Below, in pieces: positions 37,884 through 47,755 of a DNA stretch of 64,000 nucleotides. The translations under genes were made by a program, and so were the position numbers. The stretch covers positions 62,001-126,000 of the forward strand of contig JALBYF010000050.1 of NCBI GenBank assembly GCA_023212725.1. The letters run 5' to 3'. Under the pieces are notes generated by a model that searched no databases, was not told the origin of the DNA, and worked only from the letters and a program-made list of their open reading frames with translations. The stretch's first letter is position 1. Every line of letters starts with the position of its first letter. The DNA is from Tranzscheliella williamsii. Taxonomy: Eukaryota > Basidiomycota > Ustilaginomycetes > Ustilaginales > Ustilaginaceae.

Positions 37884-40800
37884 ATGTCGAGCGCTTTTGC
37901 ATCGTGGGAAGAGAGGCCGGAGCAGTTCTTGCAAGGTAATGCTAACAAGGTGGCACCTCCTTCGTCCTCTGGCGCGCCCCACAACGGTCCCACCCGCCCC
38001 ACCGCCGAATGGGTTGAAGAGCAAAGCAGGGTCAACGGCTCACAGTATCCCACCCAGCAGCTGAACCAATACGGCGTACCCGAACATCACTCTACAGCCT
38101 CATCATTACAGGATCCATCTTCAAAAGACAGTTTCCTCTCCCGGCATCATGCTTCCTCCTCCACTCAACCTCTTCGGTTTTCGTCTCAGTCCAGGACAGA
38201 AGCTCAGCCTCGCTCTTTACATGGTCAGCAGAGCGGCAGCGCTGAGCTGTACGGCCACACTGGAACACCCTTGATGAACACCCCTACCGCCTTCGCCCAA
38301 CTGGATCTGCATGACCCGTCACCGTCCATTTCTCGAGTCGGTCCCGCCCACTCCGACGATGATCACGAGTCTCTAGGTCTCCTTCTCGGCCCGACAAAAC
38401 GACGTAGGGGCAGAAAGGACTCCTATTCGTCCTTTGGGAGCAGTGTCCTCCCACCTTCTCTCGCCATGCCAATGCCCAGAAATGCAGCCAACACAGGAAG
38501 CTACCCCACCCGTTCGGGCGGAGCAATTCCCAGTAGAGCAGCCTATCCACGAAGCAATCACTCTGCCAGCGCTTTCAGGCCTCGACAAGCCCCATCACAG
38601 AATCAGCACGAACGCTATCAGCACCCCTATCAGACGCCTGCTCAGGCACCCGACGCCTCTCGACCTACTGACCTGAAATTGGAAGGCTGGCTCCGTAGCT
38701 CGCAAGCGTCCTTTTCTAACCAGCCTCATCGCAACCACTTGCCAAACTCCCCTAGCTTACAAGTCATCAGTGCAGCTGCGCATGAAAACTCAGCGCCTCG
38801 TGACTCTGCCCTCAGCGAGGCTGGGAATCGACGTCGGCGCAACCATGCGGCATCCGCTTCCGGTCTCAGCGCAGGCGTTCTCAGCGCTGGGCCTGAATCT
38901 CCACGAAGCCGTAGAAAGGCCAGTGCCAGCGCAAGCCGCAGGGAAGGCAGCGGTTTCTCCAGCCTCGCTTCCGATCATCTCGCCTCGATGGCTTCCCAGG
39001 AACTCAGCGCCGAGGCCGCAAATAGAAGGATCGACACCATCCAAGAGTGGATAGCTAGAAATGCGGCCGGCTCCTCAACGGCCGCAACCACACCCGCCAT
39101 ACTGGACGATAACGACAACGACAGACAATCTGACGGAACGCATGCTAGACGCAGGAGCTTATCCAAGGCCCGTGAACGTCCATCGGCTGATGCTTCGGCA
39201 GCGCCACTCCCGTCCATACCCACCGTCTTTGCAGGTTCAGCGACCTCCAACGTGCGACAACGCCGTCAAAAGACACCTTCGCTCGCACCCTCGCAATCCG
39301 TTGTCACCTCGGCGCTGGGCCCAAACTCCAAGTCCTCGTCCGCTCTGCGCGATTTGCTTGCCCTGACCAGCGCCAACTTTCAAGAGGATACACCTGTCCG
39401 TCGCTTGGTCCGTTGGCTGGCTAAAGAAAACCTCAAATCTGCCATACTGCCCCTTATCCTTCTCTCTTGCCTGCTCCTACGATTCATGGTGGGTCGAAGC
39501 GGCTGGAGCGGACGCGGAGCGGCACCCCTGTTCGGGGACTTTGAAGCACAGAGGCACTGGATCGAGCTGACGCTGCATCTGCCCACATCCCAATGGTACT
39601 TCTACGATCTCCCATACTGGGGTCTGGACTATCCGCCCCTGACCGCATGGGTCAGTCTTGCCTGTGGCAAAGTGGCGCAACTCTTTCCATCGGTGGCACC
39701 TGGCTTCGAGCTGGAATCGTCCAGAGGGAACGAAGAGACTCCTACCGTCCTCTTTATGCGCTTCACGGTAGTTGTCTGCGAGCTTCTTTTCTACTTTCCC
39801 GCCATCGCCTTCTTCGTCACTCGGAGGCTGCAAGGCAGGGGGAAACGCACGCAGGCCATCAGTTTCGTCTCGATCCTGATGCAGCCCGCCCTGGTCCTGA
39901 TCGATCACGGCCACTTTCAATACAACTGCGTTATGCTCGGTCTGGCGGCAGCGTGCTTCGCACTGCTCTATACTTCCCTGCCCAACCCCAACGCGGGCGC
40001 GACTGCCACCCGACCCGACGCATCGTCTCTGAAAAGCATCGCCCGACATCGCAACGATGTGGTCACGGACCTCTCGCGTCAACTGAGCTACGAGTACGTG
40101 GTGGCGGGCATCTTTTTCTGCCTAAGCCTTGCCTTCAAGCAGATGGCCCTCTACTATGCTCCCGCTGTCTTTGCTGTCATGCTCGGTCGCTGCATCGGTC
40201 TCGCGCAGATCGATACGGAGCGCGGCCTTACGCTGTTCGTCGGCCTTGGTCTTGCCGTGGTGGCCACGTTGGGAGTGGTCTTTTCTCCATGGCTCACCAG
40301 CCTCTCGCAGATGGGGCAGGTCGTCCATCGAATCTTTCCGTTGGCGCGCGGGCTCTTTGAGGACAAAGTCTCGAACGTATGGTGCTTTCTCTCGGTCCTT
40401 CCCGTACCACAACGCTATAAGCTCAAGAATCTCCTCGATGCCTCGTCTCTGGCGCGCCTGAGCTTGCTGACCACTCTGATGGCGATCCTGCCGGGATGTA
40501 TTCTGCTGTACTGGGCAGCCTCGCAGACGGCCAAGATGGAGATGATGGTGGCCGAGGAAATTACCAAGCGGCGCGAACCCGCCAAGAGCGCGCTGCTAGC
40601 CCCGCACAGCAGTGCGGGCAGCACAGTAGGGAAGGAAAAGGAGCGACGCCGCTCTCCTTCTGTCGCCGGATCGATCGCTGGGGCGCCAGCCAAGTCTGAG
40701 ATCGATTCGCTGCTGGCCGGCTCTGTCTCGAAGGGGCGTGGTGTTTCGGCGACCTCGTCTGCACGCGTAGAAGCGCGGGCGCCGCGGCCGGTGGCTTCTA

Positions 40801-41423
40801 CGCTGCCGTCTCCTGCGGCGCAGATGCTGCCGTACGGGCTGGTGAGCGTGGCGTGCGCGTTCTTCCTGTTCGGCTTCCAGACGCATGAAAAGTCGATCCT
40901 GCTGCCGCTGTTGCCCATCACGCTCTTGGTCGGGGCCAAGGGCGACACGTGGGGCGGCAACACCGCGGCCGCGAGCGACTGGGAGTGGGCGGTCTGGTTC
41001 AACAATGTCGCTGTCTTTTCGCTCTTCCCGCTGCTGAAGCGCGACGGCCAGGCGCTCCAGTATGCTGTCGTGGTGCTTGGCTGGAACTGGTTCATCGGCG
41101 GCGTTGCCGTCCCGTTCCGCCCGCTCCGGGTCCTTCGCGCCGCCGTGGCGCCCGCCGCCCCGGCGCGCCACAGACTTGCAGTGCTCAGCTACACCGCCAT
41201 CGCGGCGCTCCACGCCGCCGAGCTCCTCCTCCCCCGCCTCGCCCCCGCCATCCACGCCCGCGTCTCCGCGCGCTACCCAGACCTCTTCCCCGTCCTCACC
41301 GTCCTCCTCACCACCCCCTGCTTCGTCGTCGTCTACGCCTGGGCCCTCCTCCGCCAGACACAGGTCGCCATCGCCAACGGACTCTCTCTCCGCTCTGGAA
41401 AGCCAAGGCCCAAGACATCCTAG
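37884..41423 (+). CDS. ALG6: ALG6 dolichyl-P-Glc:Man9GlcNAc2-PP-dolichol alpha-1,3-glucosyltransferase with a long N-terminal extension
   Basis: Single-exon gene of 1,179 residues; ATG 37884 (MSSAFASWEERPEQF). ALG6 adds the first glucose to the lipid-linked oligosaccharide in the ER lumen. The catalytic region starts near residue 515 with a transmembrane helix (AILPLILLSCLLLRF). It is followed by the lumenal loop DFEAQRHWIELTLHLP and YWGLDYPPLTAW, then LIDHGHFQYNCVMLGL and several further helices. FEAQRHW with YWGLDYPPLTA distinguishes ALG6 from ALG8. About 500 residues before it are Ser/Pro/Arg-rich and apparently disordered, with no counterpart in yeast Alg6 (544 residues). A second low-complexity insertion lies at about residues 890-975. 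Confidence 0.9.
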   Translation: MSSAFASWEERPEQFLQGNANKVAPPSSSGAPHNGPTRPTAEWVEEQSRVNGSQYPTQQLNQYGVPEHHSTASSLQDPSSKDSFLSRHHASSSTQPLRFSSQSRTEAQPRSLHGQQSGSAELYGHTGTPLMNTPTAFAQLDLHDPSPSISRVGPAHSDDDHESLGLLLGPTKRRRGRKDSYSSFGSSVLPPSLAMPMPRNAANTGSYPTRSGGAIPSRAAYPRSNHSASAFRPRQAPSQNQHERYQHPYQTPAQAPDASRPTDLKLEGWLRSSQASFSNQPHRNHLPNSPSLQVISAAAHENSAPRDSALSEAGNRRRRNHAASASGLSAGVLSAGPESPRSRRKASASASRREGSGFSSLASDHLASMASQELSAEAANRRIDTIQEWIARNAAGSSTAATTPAILDDNDNDRQSDGTHARRRSLSKARERPSADASAAPLPSIPTVFAGSATSNVRQRRQKTPSLAPSQSVVTSALGPNSKSSSALRDLLALTSANFQEDTPVRRLVRWLAKENLKSAILPLILLSCLLLRFMVGRSGWSGRGAAPLFGDFEAQRHWIELTLHLPTSQWYFYDLPYWGLDYPPLTAWVSLACGKVAQLFPSVAPGFELESSRGNEETPTVLFMRFTVVVCELLFYFPAIAFFVTRRLQGRGKRTQAISFVSILMQPALVLIDHGHFQYNCVMLGLAAACFALLYTSLPNPNAGATATRPDASSLKSIARHRNDVVTDLSRQLSYEYVVAGIFFCLSLAFKQMALYYAPAVFAVMLGRCIGLAQIDTERGLTLFVGLGLAVVATLGVVFSPWLTSLSQMGQVVHRIFPLARGLFEDKVSNVWCFLSVLPVPQRYKLKNLLDASSLARLSLLTTLMAILPGCILLYWAASQTAKMEMMVAEEITKRREPAKSALLAPHSSAGSTVGKEKERRRSPSVAGSIAGAPAKSEIDSLLAGSVSKGRGVSATSSARVEARAPRPVASTLPSPAAQMLPYGLVSVACAFFLFGFQTHEKSILLPLLPITLLVGAKGDTWGGNTAAASDWEWAVWFNNVAVFSLFPLLKRDGQALQYAVVVLGWNWFIGGVAVPFRPLRVLRAAVAPAAPARHRLAVLSYTAIAALHAAELLLPRLAPAIHARVSARYPDLFPVLTVLLTTPCFVVVYAWALLRQTQVAIANGLSLRSGKPRPKTS

Positions 41424-41590
41424 CCCGCACACGCTACCGGGTGTTCTGCCCCACACTCCTTCCGCTCCCACTCTTTAACCTTCCGGTCTATACCACACGC
41501 TCCTGGCAGACGGCGCAAGAGCTTGCTTTCCTGGCGCGTGCGACCCTTTTTCGGCAATGTGTGCGTGTGCAGTGAGTCTAGTGCCGAGTG

Positions 41591-44428
41591 TCACGGGAGG
41601 GATGTGGCGATGGCTTGCTCGAGGCGGTCGCGCTCCTGCTGTTCGAAGAAGGCGTTGAAGTCGAGGCGGAGGAGGAGCTGCTCGAGGTGTTTGCGCGCGG
41701 TGGTGGTGGTCGACGGGTCGGGCTTGAGGTCGGTGGGGAGGGGGAGGGGGGAGGTGGATTCGTCGGGGGCGGGAGCGGATGCGGCGGGGGAGGTTATGGA
41801 GAGCGATTTGAAGAAGTGGACGACGTGGGAGGCGAGGAGGGTGGCGGTGTCGTCGACGACAGACTGCCGGTCGGTGGTGCTGGCGGGGGCGCCGAGGAGG
41901 GAGGGGAGGACGTCGCCGCCCCAGCGCTCGACAGTGGCGGTGAAGCGTTCGCAGAGCTCCAGCACGGCGCGGACGACGGCGGCGCCGGGCGACGAGAGCA
42001 GGATGGCCTCGTGCACGAACGCCAGGAACGCGCCGTGCGCTGCCTTGAGCGAGGCAAAGTCCAGCACGCCGCGCCGCTCCTCCGCGCCCTTGCCCACCCC
42101 CGCCGCCACCCCGCCTAGCGATTCGCGCCGCGTCGACGTGGACCCATACCGCCGCCCCGCCCGCCCGCTCAGCCCACCCCCCACCGTCGCCGACGCCGGC
42201 CCCGACACGGGATACGCAGGCTTCCGCCCCCCACCCCCGCTCGGAAAGCCAATCGTTGACGCGCGCGACACGGCTGCCGTAGAACCCCCACCCACCGCCT
42301 TTCCCCCTGCCACATCATCGGCAGCTGGCGGTGCATGCAGCCCTGTGAGGTCCGAAGGCGGCCGCTGGCTAGATTCCTTCCGCTCCCGCCAGCGCGGTAG
42401 GGCCGAAGTGCGCGCGTCCGTGTGGGCACGCGCGCCGGGCCCCGCCTCCGGCACATGCTCCTGCAGCGGCTCCACCAAGCGCAGGTACTGCACGTCGATA
42501 ATGTCGGTCTGGAAATGGCCGAGCAGCGTGTCGAGGAACCAGAGCATGTTGCGAACCAAGATCCAGCTCCGGCGCAGCAGGTGCGCGCGCTGCTTCTCCT
42601 CGTGCGCGTCGACGCCCCCCTCGCCCGTCCCGGTGAATCTGCGCCGGACGCGCTGGTTCTTGCTGAGATCGATCCAGCATGCGAGCACCCGCGCGTGCAC
42701 CTTTTTCATGGCCGTCAGATACGAAAAGATTCGCGAGTAGGCGGCTAACTCAGAGGGCGACAGGAAGAGGTCCAGCGGAAATGCGGCGGTATAGTGGAGT
42801 TGCGCCGGAACACCGATCAACAGATCGTCAAAGCGGACTCCACCACCGGCGCCAGCCCACGATACCGAGGCTGCAGCGTTGGGTCTATTTGCCGAGGCCA
42901 CCGAAGGATCCCGGACCTTGGCGGCGCGGCCCATAGTCAAGGTGGGACGGATGCCGCCTTTCGGCAGGACAAAGCGGAGGTTGCGGAGGTGTGGATCGTC
43001 TTCGGCAGGAGTGCCCACGGCAGCTCGGTGGAGAGCAAGCTCGAGGTCGCTGGCGCGGATCATACCTGCTGCGGCGGACCGCGAGCTGAAAAGCTTGTTC
43101 TTGCGCACCGTATCGATCTGGTCGAGGAGAGCAAGCGAGTAGGACCCGTTGCGGTGAAGAAAGTAGTCTCCCAGCGTGTGCAGCGAGGCGAGCACCAGCT
43201 GGGTGGTCAATACATTGCGGAAGATCCACTCAGATATATCGTTGCGAAGAGCCTGAATGGCTCGGTCGAACTTGGAAGTCTGGCTGGGGCGGACATCCGG
43301 CTGACGCAGCTTCTCTTCATGCTCTCGTATCAGCGACTCTGGGGGCCCCGAGGCGTTCGAGCGACGTGAATGGTGATTGGCCGTCGCCGATGCACCCGAA
43401 TTGTGAATGGTATAAAGGGCTCGGCCAACATAGAGGATCGAGTCGACGGTCGCTTCAGAGATGGACTCGGGCAGGGCATCTTTCCGGAACGTCCACGTGC
43501 TGCCAGACGAAGCAGCCCAATCGCCAAGACCATCGTCGTAGCTGGAAACGCCGTGGTCATCACTGGTTTGCGCCTCTGAAAAGTCGACGTATTGGACGAG
43601 TTGATCTTTGACCACGAGCCCGCGGTGCGAAGCGCGATGGTCGGCGATGCCGCCCGGACGGTGGATCTCGCCCTTGCAGACCCAAGCAATCAGGCCCACC
43701 ATCCAGCTTTGCTCGACGGCATCGCGCAGACGCACCATATGCCGTGCAACCGCATGGATCCCGGTGGATGCTTTGAGGCTGAAGAGGTCGATCAACAGCC
43801 CGCCTGTCCACGCGGCTGGCACCATCGACTTGGCACTCTGATGACGCGAAATAGCCGGTGGTTCGGGTGTTGCGGCGGTTTCGTGGACAAAATCAATGTT
43901 CCGAGGGCTAACAGGCCCGCGTAAGAGGGCAGTTACTACATCGTCGAGCGCCGTCAATGGCGAATCCCATGGCTCGAAGCGGGCTCGGAGGTTGGCGAGA
44001 CTGACAAAGCCACCGTGGGCAACGAGCTCGGAGTCGTTGAGCAGGACGTCCCTCTCCGTGCTCAGCACCAGGTCGCGATACTCGGCCAGGATGGAAAGGA
44101 GCGTAGAGCAGAGCGGCACCAAGTGCAGCGTAACCTGCTCGGCTTGCTGCTCTTTCGCTACCTTGCTGGCCGAAAACGAATTGGCTCGGATGGCGTCGCG
44201 GACTGTACGCTGGCGGGCCGCCTCCATCTCGTTCTCTGCGAAGCTCTTGATGCGGGCATAGCGACTGGAATACGTGGCTAGCTCATTCAGAATGTGAAGC
44301 TCGGATGGATGCAGAAAGTCGAGATCGTCCCTAGCTCTCAGCGTGGTGCGGTGCAGACCCGGCTGTGAGGACGAGGCAAAGAGGGACGAAGGGTGTCCGA
44401 GCAACGTCGCCAGCAGCTCTGCAATCAT
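41591..44428 (-). CDS. GCP4: gamma-tubulin complex component 4 (GCP4, Spc97/Spc98 family)
   Basis: Single-exon gene of 945 residues. ATG 44428 starts MIAELLATLLGHPSSLF, matching the MIHELLLALSGYPGSIF start of animal GCP4. FLHPSELHILNELATYSSRYARI follows as in GCP4, and WTGGLLIDLF lies in the GRIP1 domain. The C-terminal GRIP2 part includes FDDLLIGVPAQLHYTAAFPLDLFLSPSELAAYSRIFSYL, the gamma-tubulin-binding surface region, and ARVLACWIDLSKNQRVRRRF. Low-complexity Gly/Ser/Arg insertions lie between. GCP4 is part of the gamma-tubulin ring complex that nucleates microtubules and is absent from budding yeast. The frame is open 91 codons upstream of this ATG, but that stretch is not conserved-looking. 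Confidence 0.88.
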   Translation of the reverse strand: MIAELLATLLGHPSSLFASSSQPGLHRTTLRARDDLDFLHPSELHILNELATYSSRYARIKSFAENEMEAARQRTVRDAIRANSFSASKVAKEQQAEQVTLHLVPLCSTLLSILAEYRDLVLSTERDVLLNDSELVAHGGFVSLANLRARFEPWDSPLTALDDVVTALLRGPVSPRNIDFVHETAATPEPPAISRHQSAKSMVPAAWTGGLLIDLFSLKASTGIHAVARHMVRLRDAVEQSWMVGLIAWVCKGEIHRPGGIADHRASHRGLVVKDQLVQYVDFSEAQTSDDHGVSSYDDGLGDWAASSGSTWTFRKDALPESISEATVDSILYVGRALYTIHNSGASATANHHSRRSNASGPPESLIREHEEKLRQPDVRPSQTSKFDRAIQALRNDISEWIFRNVLTTQLVLASLHTLGDYFLHRNGSYSLALLDQIDTVRKNKLFSSRSAAAGMIRASDLELALHRAAVGTPAEDDPHLRNLRFVLPKGGIRPTLTMGRAAKVRDPSVASANRPNAAASVSWAGAGGGVRFDDLLIGVPAQLHYTAAFPLDLFLSPSELAAYSRIFSYLTAMKKVHARVLACWIDLSKNQRVRRRFTGTGEGGVDAHEEKQRAHLLRRSWILVRNMLWFLDTLLGHFQTDIIDVQYLRLVEPLQEHVPEAGPGARAHTDARTSALPRWRERKESSQRPPSDLTGLHAPPAADDVAGGKAVGGGSTAAVSRASTIGFPSGGGGRKPAYPVSGPASATVGGGLSGRAGRRYGSTSTRRESLGGVAAGVGKGAEERRGVLDFASLKAAHGAFLAFVHEAILLSSPGAAVVRAVLELCERFTATVERWGGDVLPSLLGAPASTTDRQSVVDDTATLLASHVVHFFKSLSITSPAASAPAPDESTSPLPLPTDLKPDPSTTTTARKHLEQLLLRLDFNAFFEQQERDRLEQAIATSLP

Positions 44429-44891
44429 GGCGTCGTCTTTCCCGAGCCTCAACGCACCGATACAAGCTGGCTCCGCTGCGATGGATGTGAAGGTCAACTG
44501 GATCGTGTTCTTGGCGGTGTTGGTTGAATAGATTGATGAGCTACGGCTGCAATCGCGGTCACTCTGTGTTAGTTCTTTATTGCCAGCTTTCCGCGACGCG
44601 TCGTTGGCCGTCGTAGGCAAGTTGCGTTGTGCAGACACTGTCGGCCGAGTGTGTGTCGTGGATGTTCCCCGCATGAAACGATAGTTGCGCTGCCGCTGCA
44701 TGATGATTTAACCTCACACTCACAACTCGCCACTGTTGAGTGGTGCCTGCATCATCATTTACCAAATCATCCGATCTGTCTCGACCCCACTCAATGCTCC
44801 ACATCTTGAGCTCGCTTTTGAGCGGGGTCTTTGTCCCTGTCTCTTCACAACCATCTTCCTCCATGCTGACTCGTGGTAGGAACTCGTAGTT
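44429..44891. other. divergent promoter between GCP4 and the alpha/beta hydrolase gene
   Basis: About 460 bp; no TATA box or repeat identified. Confidence 0.4.
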
Positions 44892-46124
44892 ATGTCGTCG
44901 CTGTATCGCAAGTTTCGTTCAGTGCCTTTCGACGTCCTTTGGCGGACGGCGCTGGTGAGGCTGCCGAGAGCGGTGCCGCTCTACGTCCTCAAGTGGACGT
45001 CGCCAGAGGGCCCCCATCCCTTCATCTTCCAGATGCCATCACGGTCCTCGGCCTATACAATCCCGCTCTATATTTTCATCCCCCCCAAGTTCTATCACGA
45101 ATTCCCGGCCGATGGCGCTCCGGTGCTTCTTGACTTCCACGGAGGCGGGTTCTATCTTGGCTCGTGCATGGAGCAGGTCCCCTTCTGCTCCGACATGGCC
45201 AGGGAACTCGATAGCATCGTCATCAGCGTAGACTATCGCATGAGTCCCTTCCATCGCTTTCCCGCGGCGATTGAGGACGGCGAAGACGTGCTCAGCGCCA
45301 TTATGGACAAAGACTCGCCTGGTTATCTCCCGCTCCGTCAAGCTGTCACTACCTTGATTCAGCAAGAGCGTGTCAGGGTCGCCAAAAAGGGCGATGCAGA
45401 GGTACAGCGAGAGCATCGAGAGCAGCTGAAGCATGGCCAGATCGAGCAGGTAGTGGCTGACTCGCCAGCCACTGGTAGGGACGAGAGCAAGCTTATCGAT
45501 TTCAATACCTCCAAAGTGGGCATTTCGGGCTTCAGCTCGGGCGGAAATCTGGCACTAAACCTTGCGCTGCACATCCGCCCGCCGGAGCTGCCAGAAGAGT
45601 GGCCTTCGGTCTTGTCGCCGGAGTATGCGGCGCCGCTTCCACTGCTGCTCTTCTACCCGTCGTTTGACCTGCGGCAGCTGCCATCGCAGCGAACTCGGCC
45701 GGCGGATATGGCTGCCTCATCGCCGTTCTGGTCGCAGCTGGCGGACTCGCTTGCGCCGACGTATGCGGAGCGGGACCAGACTGAGCATCCGCGCGTGTCG
45801 CCCGGGCTTGCTTCGCTCGACGACCTGCATCCGGCGGCGCGGGTGCTGCTGGTGCTGTGCGAGCTGGATACGCTGGCAGAGCAGTCCAAGCAGTGGGTGG
45901 ACAAGGTGCATGCCCACGCGCGCTCCGACCACCTCGTCGTCGAAGAAATCGCCGGCGTCAAGCACGGCTGGACCCAGATGCCCGACGGCTGGCTCTCGCA
46001 GCACGAAAAGACCGCCAAGGTCGCCATCTTCGCCAAGGCCAAGGCCTTCACCCAGTGGGCCTGGAGTGGCTCCCCCACCGCCACCAAGCCCCAATCCCAC
46101 ATGAGCCCGCGTGAGAACGTATGA
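44892..46124 (+). CDS. alpha/beta hydrolase (fold-3, HSL-like esterase/lipase)
   Basis: Single-exon gene of 410 residues. It has the oxyanion-hole motif HGGGFYLGS (His83), nucleophile Ser215 in GFSSGGN, acid Asp326 in CELDTL and His358 in KHGW: a full hormone-sensitive-lipase-type triad (PF07859). There is no clear signal peptide; residues 16-33 are mildly hydrophobic, so a membrane association is possible. Natural substrate is not predictable. It is transcribed away from GCP4. Confidence 0.88.
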   Translation: MSSLYRKFRSVPFDVLWRTALVRLPRAVPLYVLKWTSPEGPHPFIFQMPSRSSAYTIPLYIFIPPKFYHEFPADGAPVLLDFHGGGFYLGSCMEQVPFCSDMARELDSIVISVDYRMSPFHRFPAAIEDGEDVLSAIMDKDSPGYLPLRQAVTTLIQQERVRVAKKGDAEVQREHREQLKHGQIEQVVADSPATGRDESKLIDFNTSKVGISGFSSGGNLALNLALHIRPPELPEEWPSVLSPEYAAPLPLLLFYPSFDLRQLPSQRTRPADMAASSPFWSQLADSLAPTYAERDQTEHPRVSPGLASLDDLHPAARVLLVLCELDTLAEQSKQWVDKVHAHARSDHLVVEEIAGVKHGWTQMPDGWLSQHEKTAKVAIFAKAKAFTQWAWSGSPTATKPQSHMSPRENV

Positions 46125-46317
46125 TCACGCACACCCTCACAGCCCATCACTGTCGCGTCCCTGCGAAGCCAATACCATTCGTAGCGGTATCCAAAACGGG
46201 CGTGGGAACGGCTGTGCAGTGGAAAAGGAGCGAGACGAGCTGAGCAGACGAGACTAAACAAAACGAGCGGGACAGATGTCGCCGTACAGAGGCGGTGAAG
46301 AGATAGCCGTGGGGGGT

Positions 46318-46782
46318 TCAGAGGGCGTGGAGTGCGGCGCGCCATTCGTCGGGGGTGCAGTGGGGCGGGGGGCCGTGGGCGGGGTTGTGAACGTCGATGC
46401 CGATGCGAGCCCAGGCCTGTGCGATGTGGACGTCGCGGTACGATGGCGGGAGCGGCGGGGGACTGCCACCGCCGCGCTTCTTCCAGACGCGCGCGAGGCG
46501 GCTGACGAACCGCCGGCGTGTGTGTCCGCCCGCCGAAGCTTCCAGTGCCCCAGCCTCGTCAGCCACCCCACAGGACAGGTACGCTGGCGGCGCGCACTCC
46601 CGCGTGCGTGGCTGCATGGCACCCTCCCTAACCAGGGCACCCACCGTGGTGTCACTGCTCCCCGGACACGAAGCGTCCTCGCCGTCATGCCGCTTGTTCC
46701 TACCCGACAGCGCGCCCAGTGGGAGCCGTACCGCGGGCACAGCCGCGCCGAGTTCTCCAGTTAGGGCAGCAGCGTTGCACAT
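46318..46782 (-). CDS. small hypothetical protein
   Basis: A single open frame of 154 residues with an ATG at 46782 and a TATAAAG box about 100 bp upstream. The C-terminal part (RRFVSRLARVWKKRGGG...YRDVHIAQAWARIGIDVHNP...CTPDEWRAALHAL) has the composition of a folded helical segment and could be a conserved fungal motif. The N-terminal half is low complexity. No family recognised. The opposite strand is also open, so the call rests mainly on the promoter and C-terminal sequence. Confidence 0.45.
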   Translation of the reverse strand: MCNAAALTGELGAAVPAVRLPLGALSGRNKRHDGEDASCPGSSDTTVGALVREGAMQPRTRECAPPAYLSCGVADEAGALEASAGGHTRRRFVSRLARVWKKRGGGSPPPLPPSYRDVHIAQAWARIGIDVHNPAHGPPPHCTPDEWRAALHAL

Positions 46783-46880
46783 TGTGGTCTATGGTCTTGG
46801 AGTGGAGCGGAACCGAGGAGCGAGTGATGAGTGTCTGTGGTGATACGTACTGAGAGAGGGGAGAGCTGATTTCGCGGCCG

Positions 46881-46887
46881 CTTTATA
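46881..46887 (-). promoter_or_regulatory. TATA box for the minus-strand gene at 46318-46782
   Basis: TATAAAG on the minus strand, about 100 bp before the ATG at 46782. Confidence 0.45.
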
Positions 46888-47755
46888 GCTTGCGGGAACA
46901 GTGGAAGTGTCATGGCGCTCATCGGGCGGCCTGGCTCGGTGGCAACGCGATGATCAGAGCGCCGACACGGTGTGCTCGTGGTTTGGTTGATGAGCAGAGT
47001 GGCATGCAGACATGATTGGATGATTGACACCCGAAAACGCCACGGACAGCGTGGGCGGAAAGGTGATGAGGATGTGACAGCTGATGCACGCCCCGCGCAA
47101 AGCTTGCGCTTCTTGCTTGGCTTATGAAGGCGGGGCGCTCGCGCTGCGCACTGTGCCAGCACTCCCCGCTGCCAATGCCCTCATCAAGCACACGCGCTCA
47201 GGCCTCTCCCAATGCCTTCCTCGTATGTTGAGCCTGTGGATCGCAAACGCAACTCGGTCCGTTCATGCCAAGGATCTAAGCCCACATGGCCTCAAGACCG
47301 CACAGAACGTAGCTACGTCGCTAGCATCTAGATGTCAAAAAATCCGGCCAAGCTCAAGCCTACGCCGGAAAGATGTTCAGTCAAGCTGTGCACTTGGAAG
47401 AACCAGATCAACATCACAAAGGGGAGGAGCCAGGCTGCCAGCGGCATACGTCACGGTCGCTGCTTAACATGTCTCTTCACTCGACTGCATCGTTCCGTAG
47501 CTCGCTGGCCTAGACCCACCTTGCCCAACCACCTGCACATTGAAGAAAAGACAGTAGTTTCTGAACTCGTCAAGAGGTACAGCTTCGTGGCGCAAGTAGG
47601 AAAAGTTCGGGTGCGGCGGGGAGGACCAAAGGAACAAAAAGGCGAGGCGTCGCCGCAGTGCCAGTCCAGCCGGTGTTGGGTACGCTATCGATGCCAGCAG
47701 ATCGCTTGGGCTACCTGTTCCCATAGCGCTGCTTGCTGTGATTGGGCTAGTTGAT
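46888..47755. other. intergenic, no supported gene
   Basis: About 870 bp with short open frames only; no repeats or RNA genes recognised. Confidence 0.5.

Noticed and set aside
47332..47754. 140-codon plus-strand open frame next to the GH45 gene
   Set aside because: No recognisable domain, and it ends at the GH45 stop on the other strand; composition looks non-coding.
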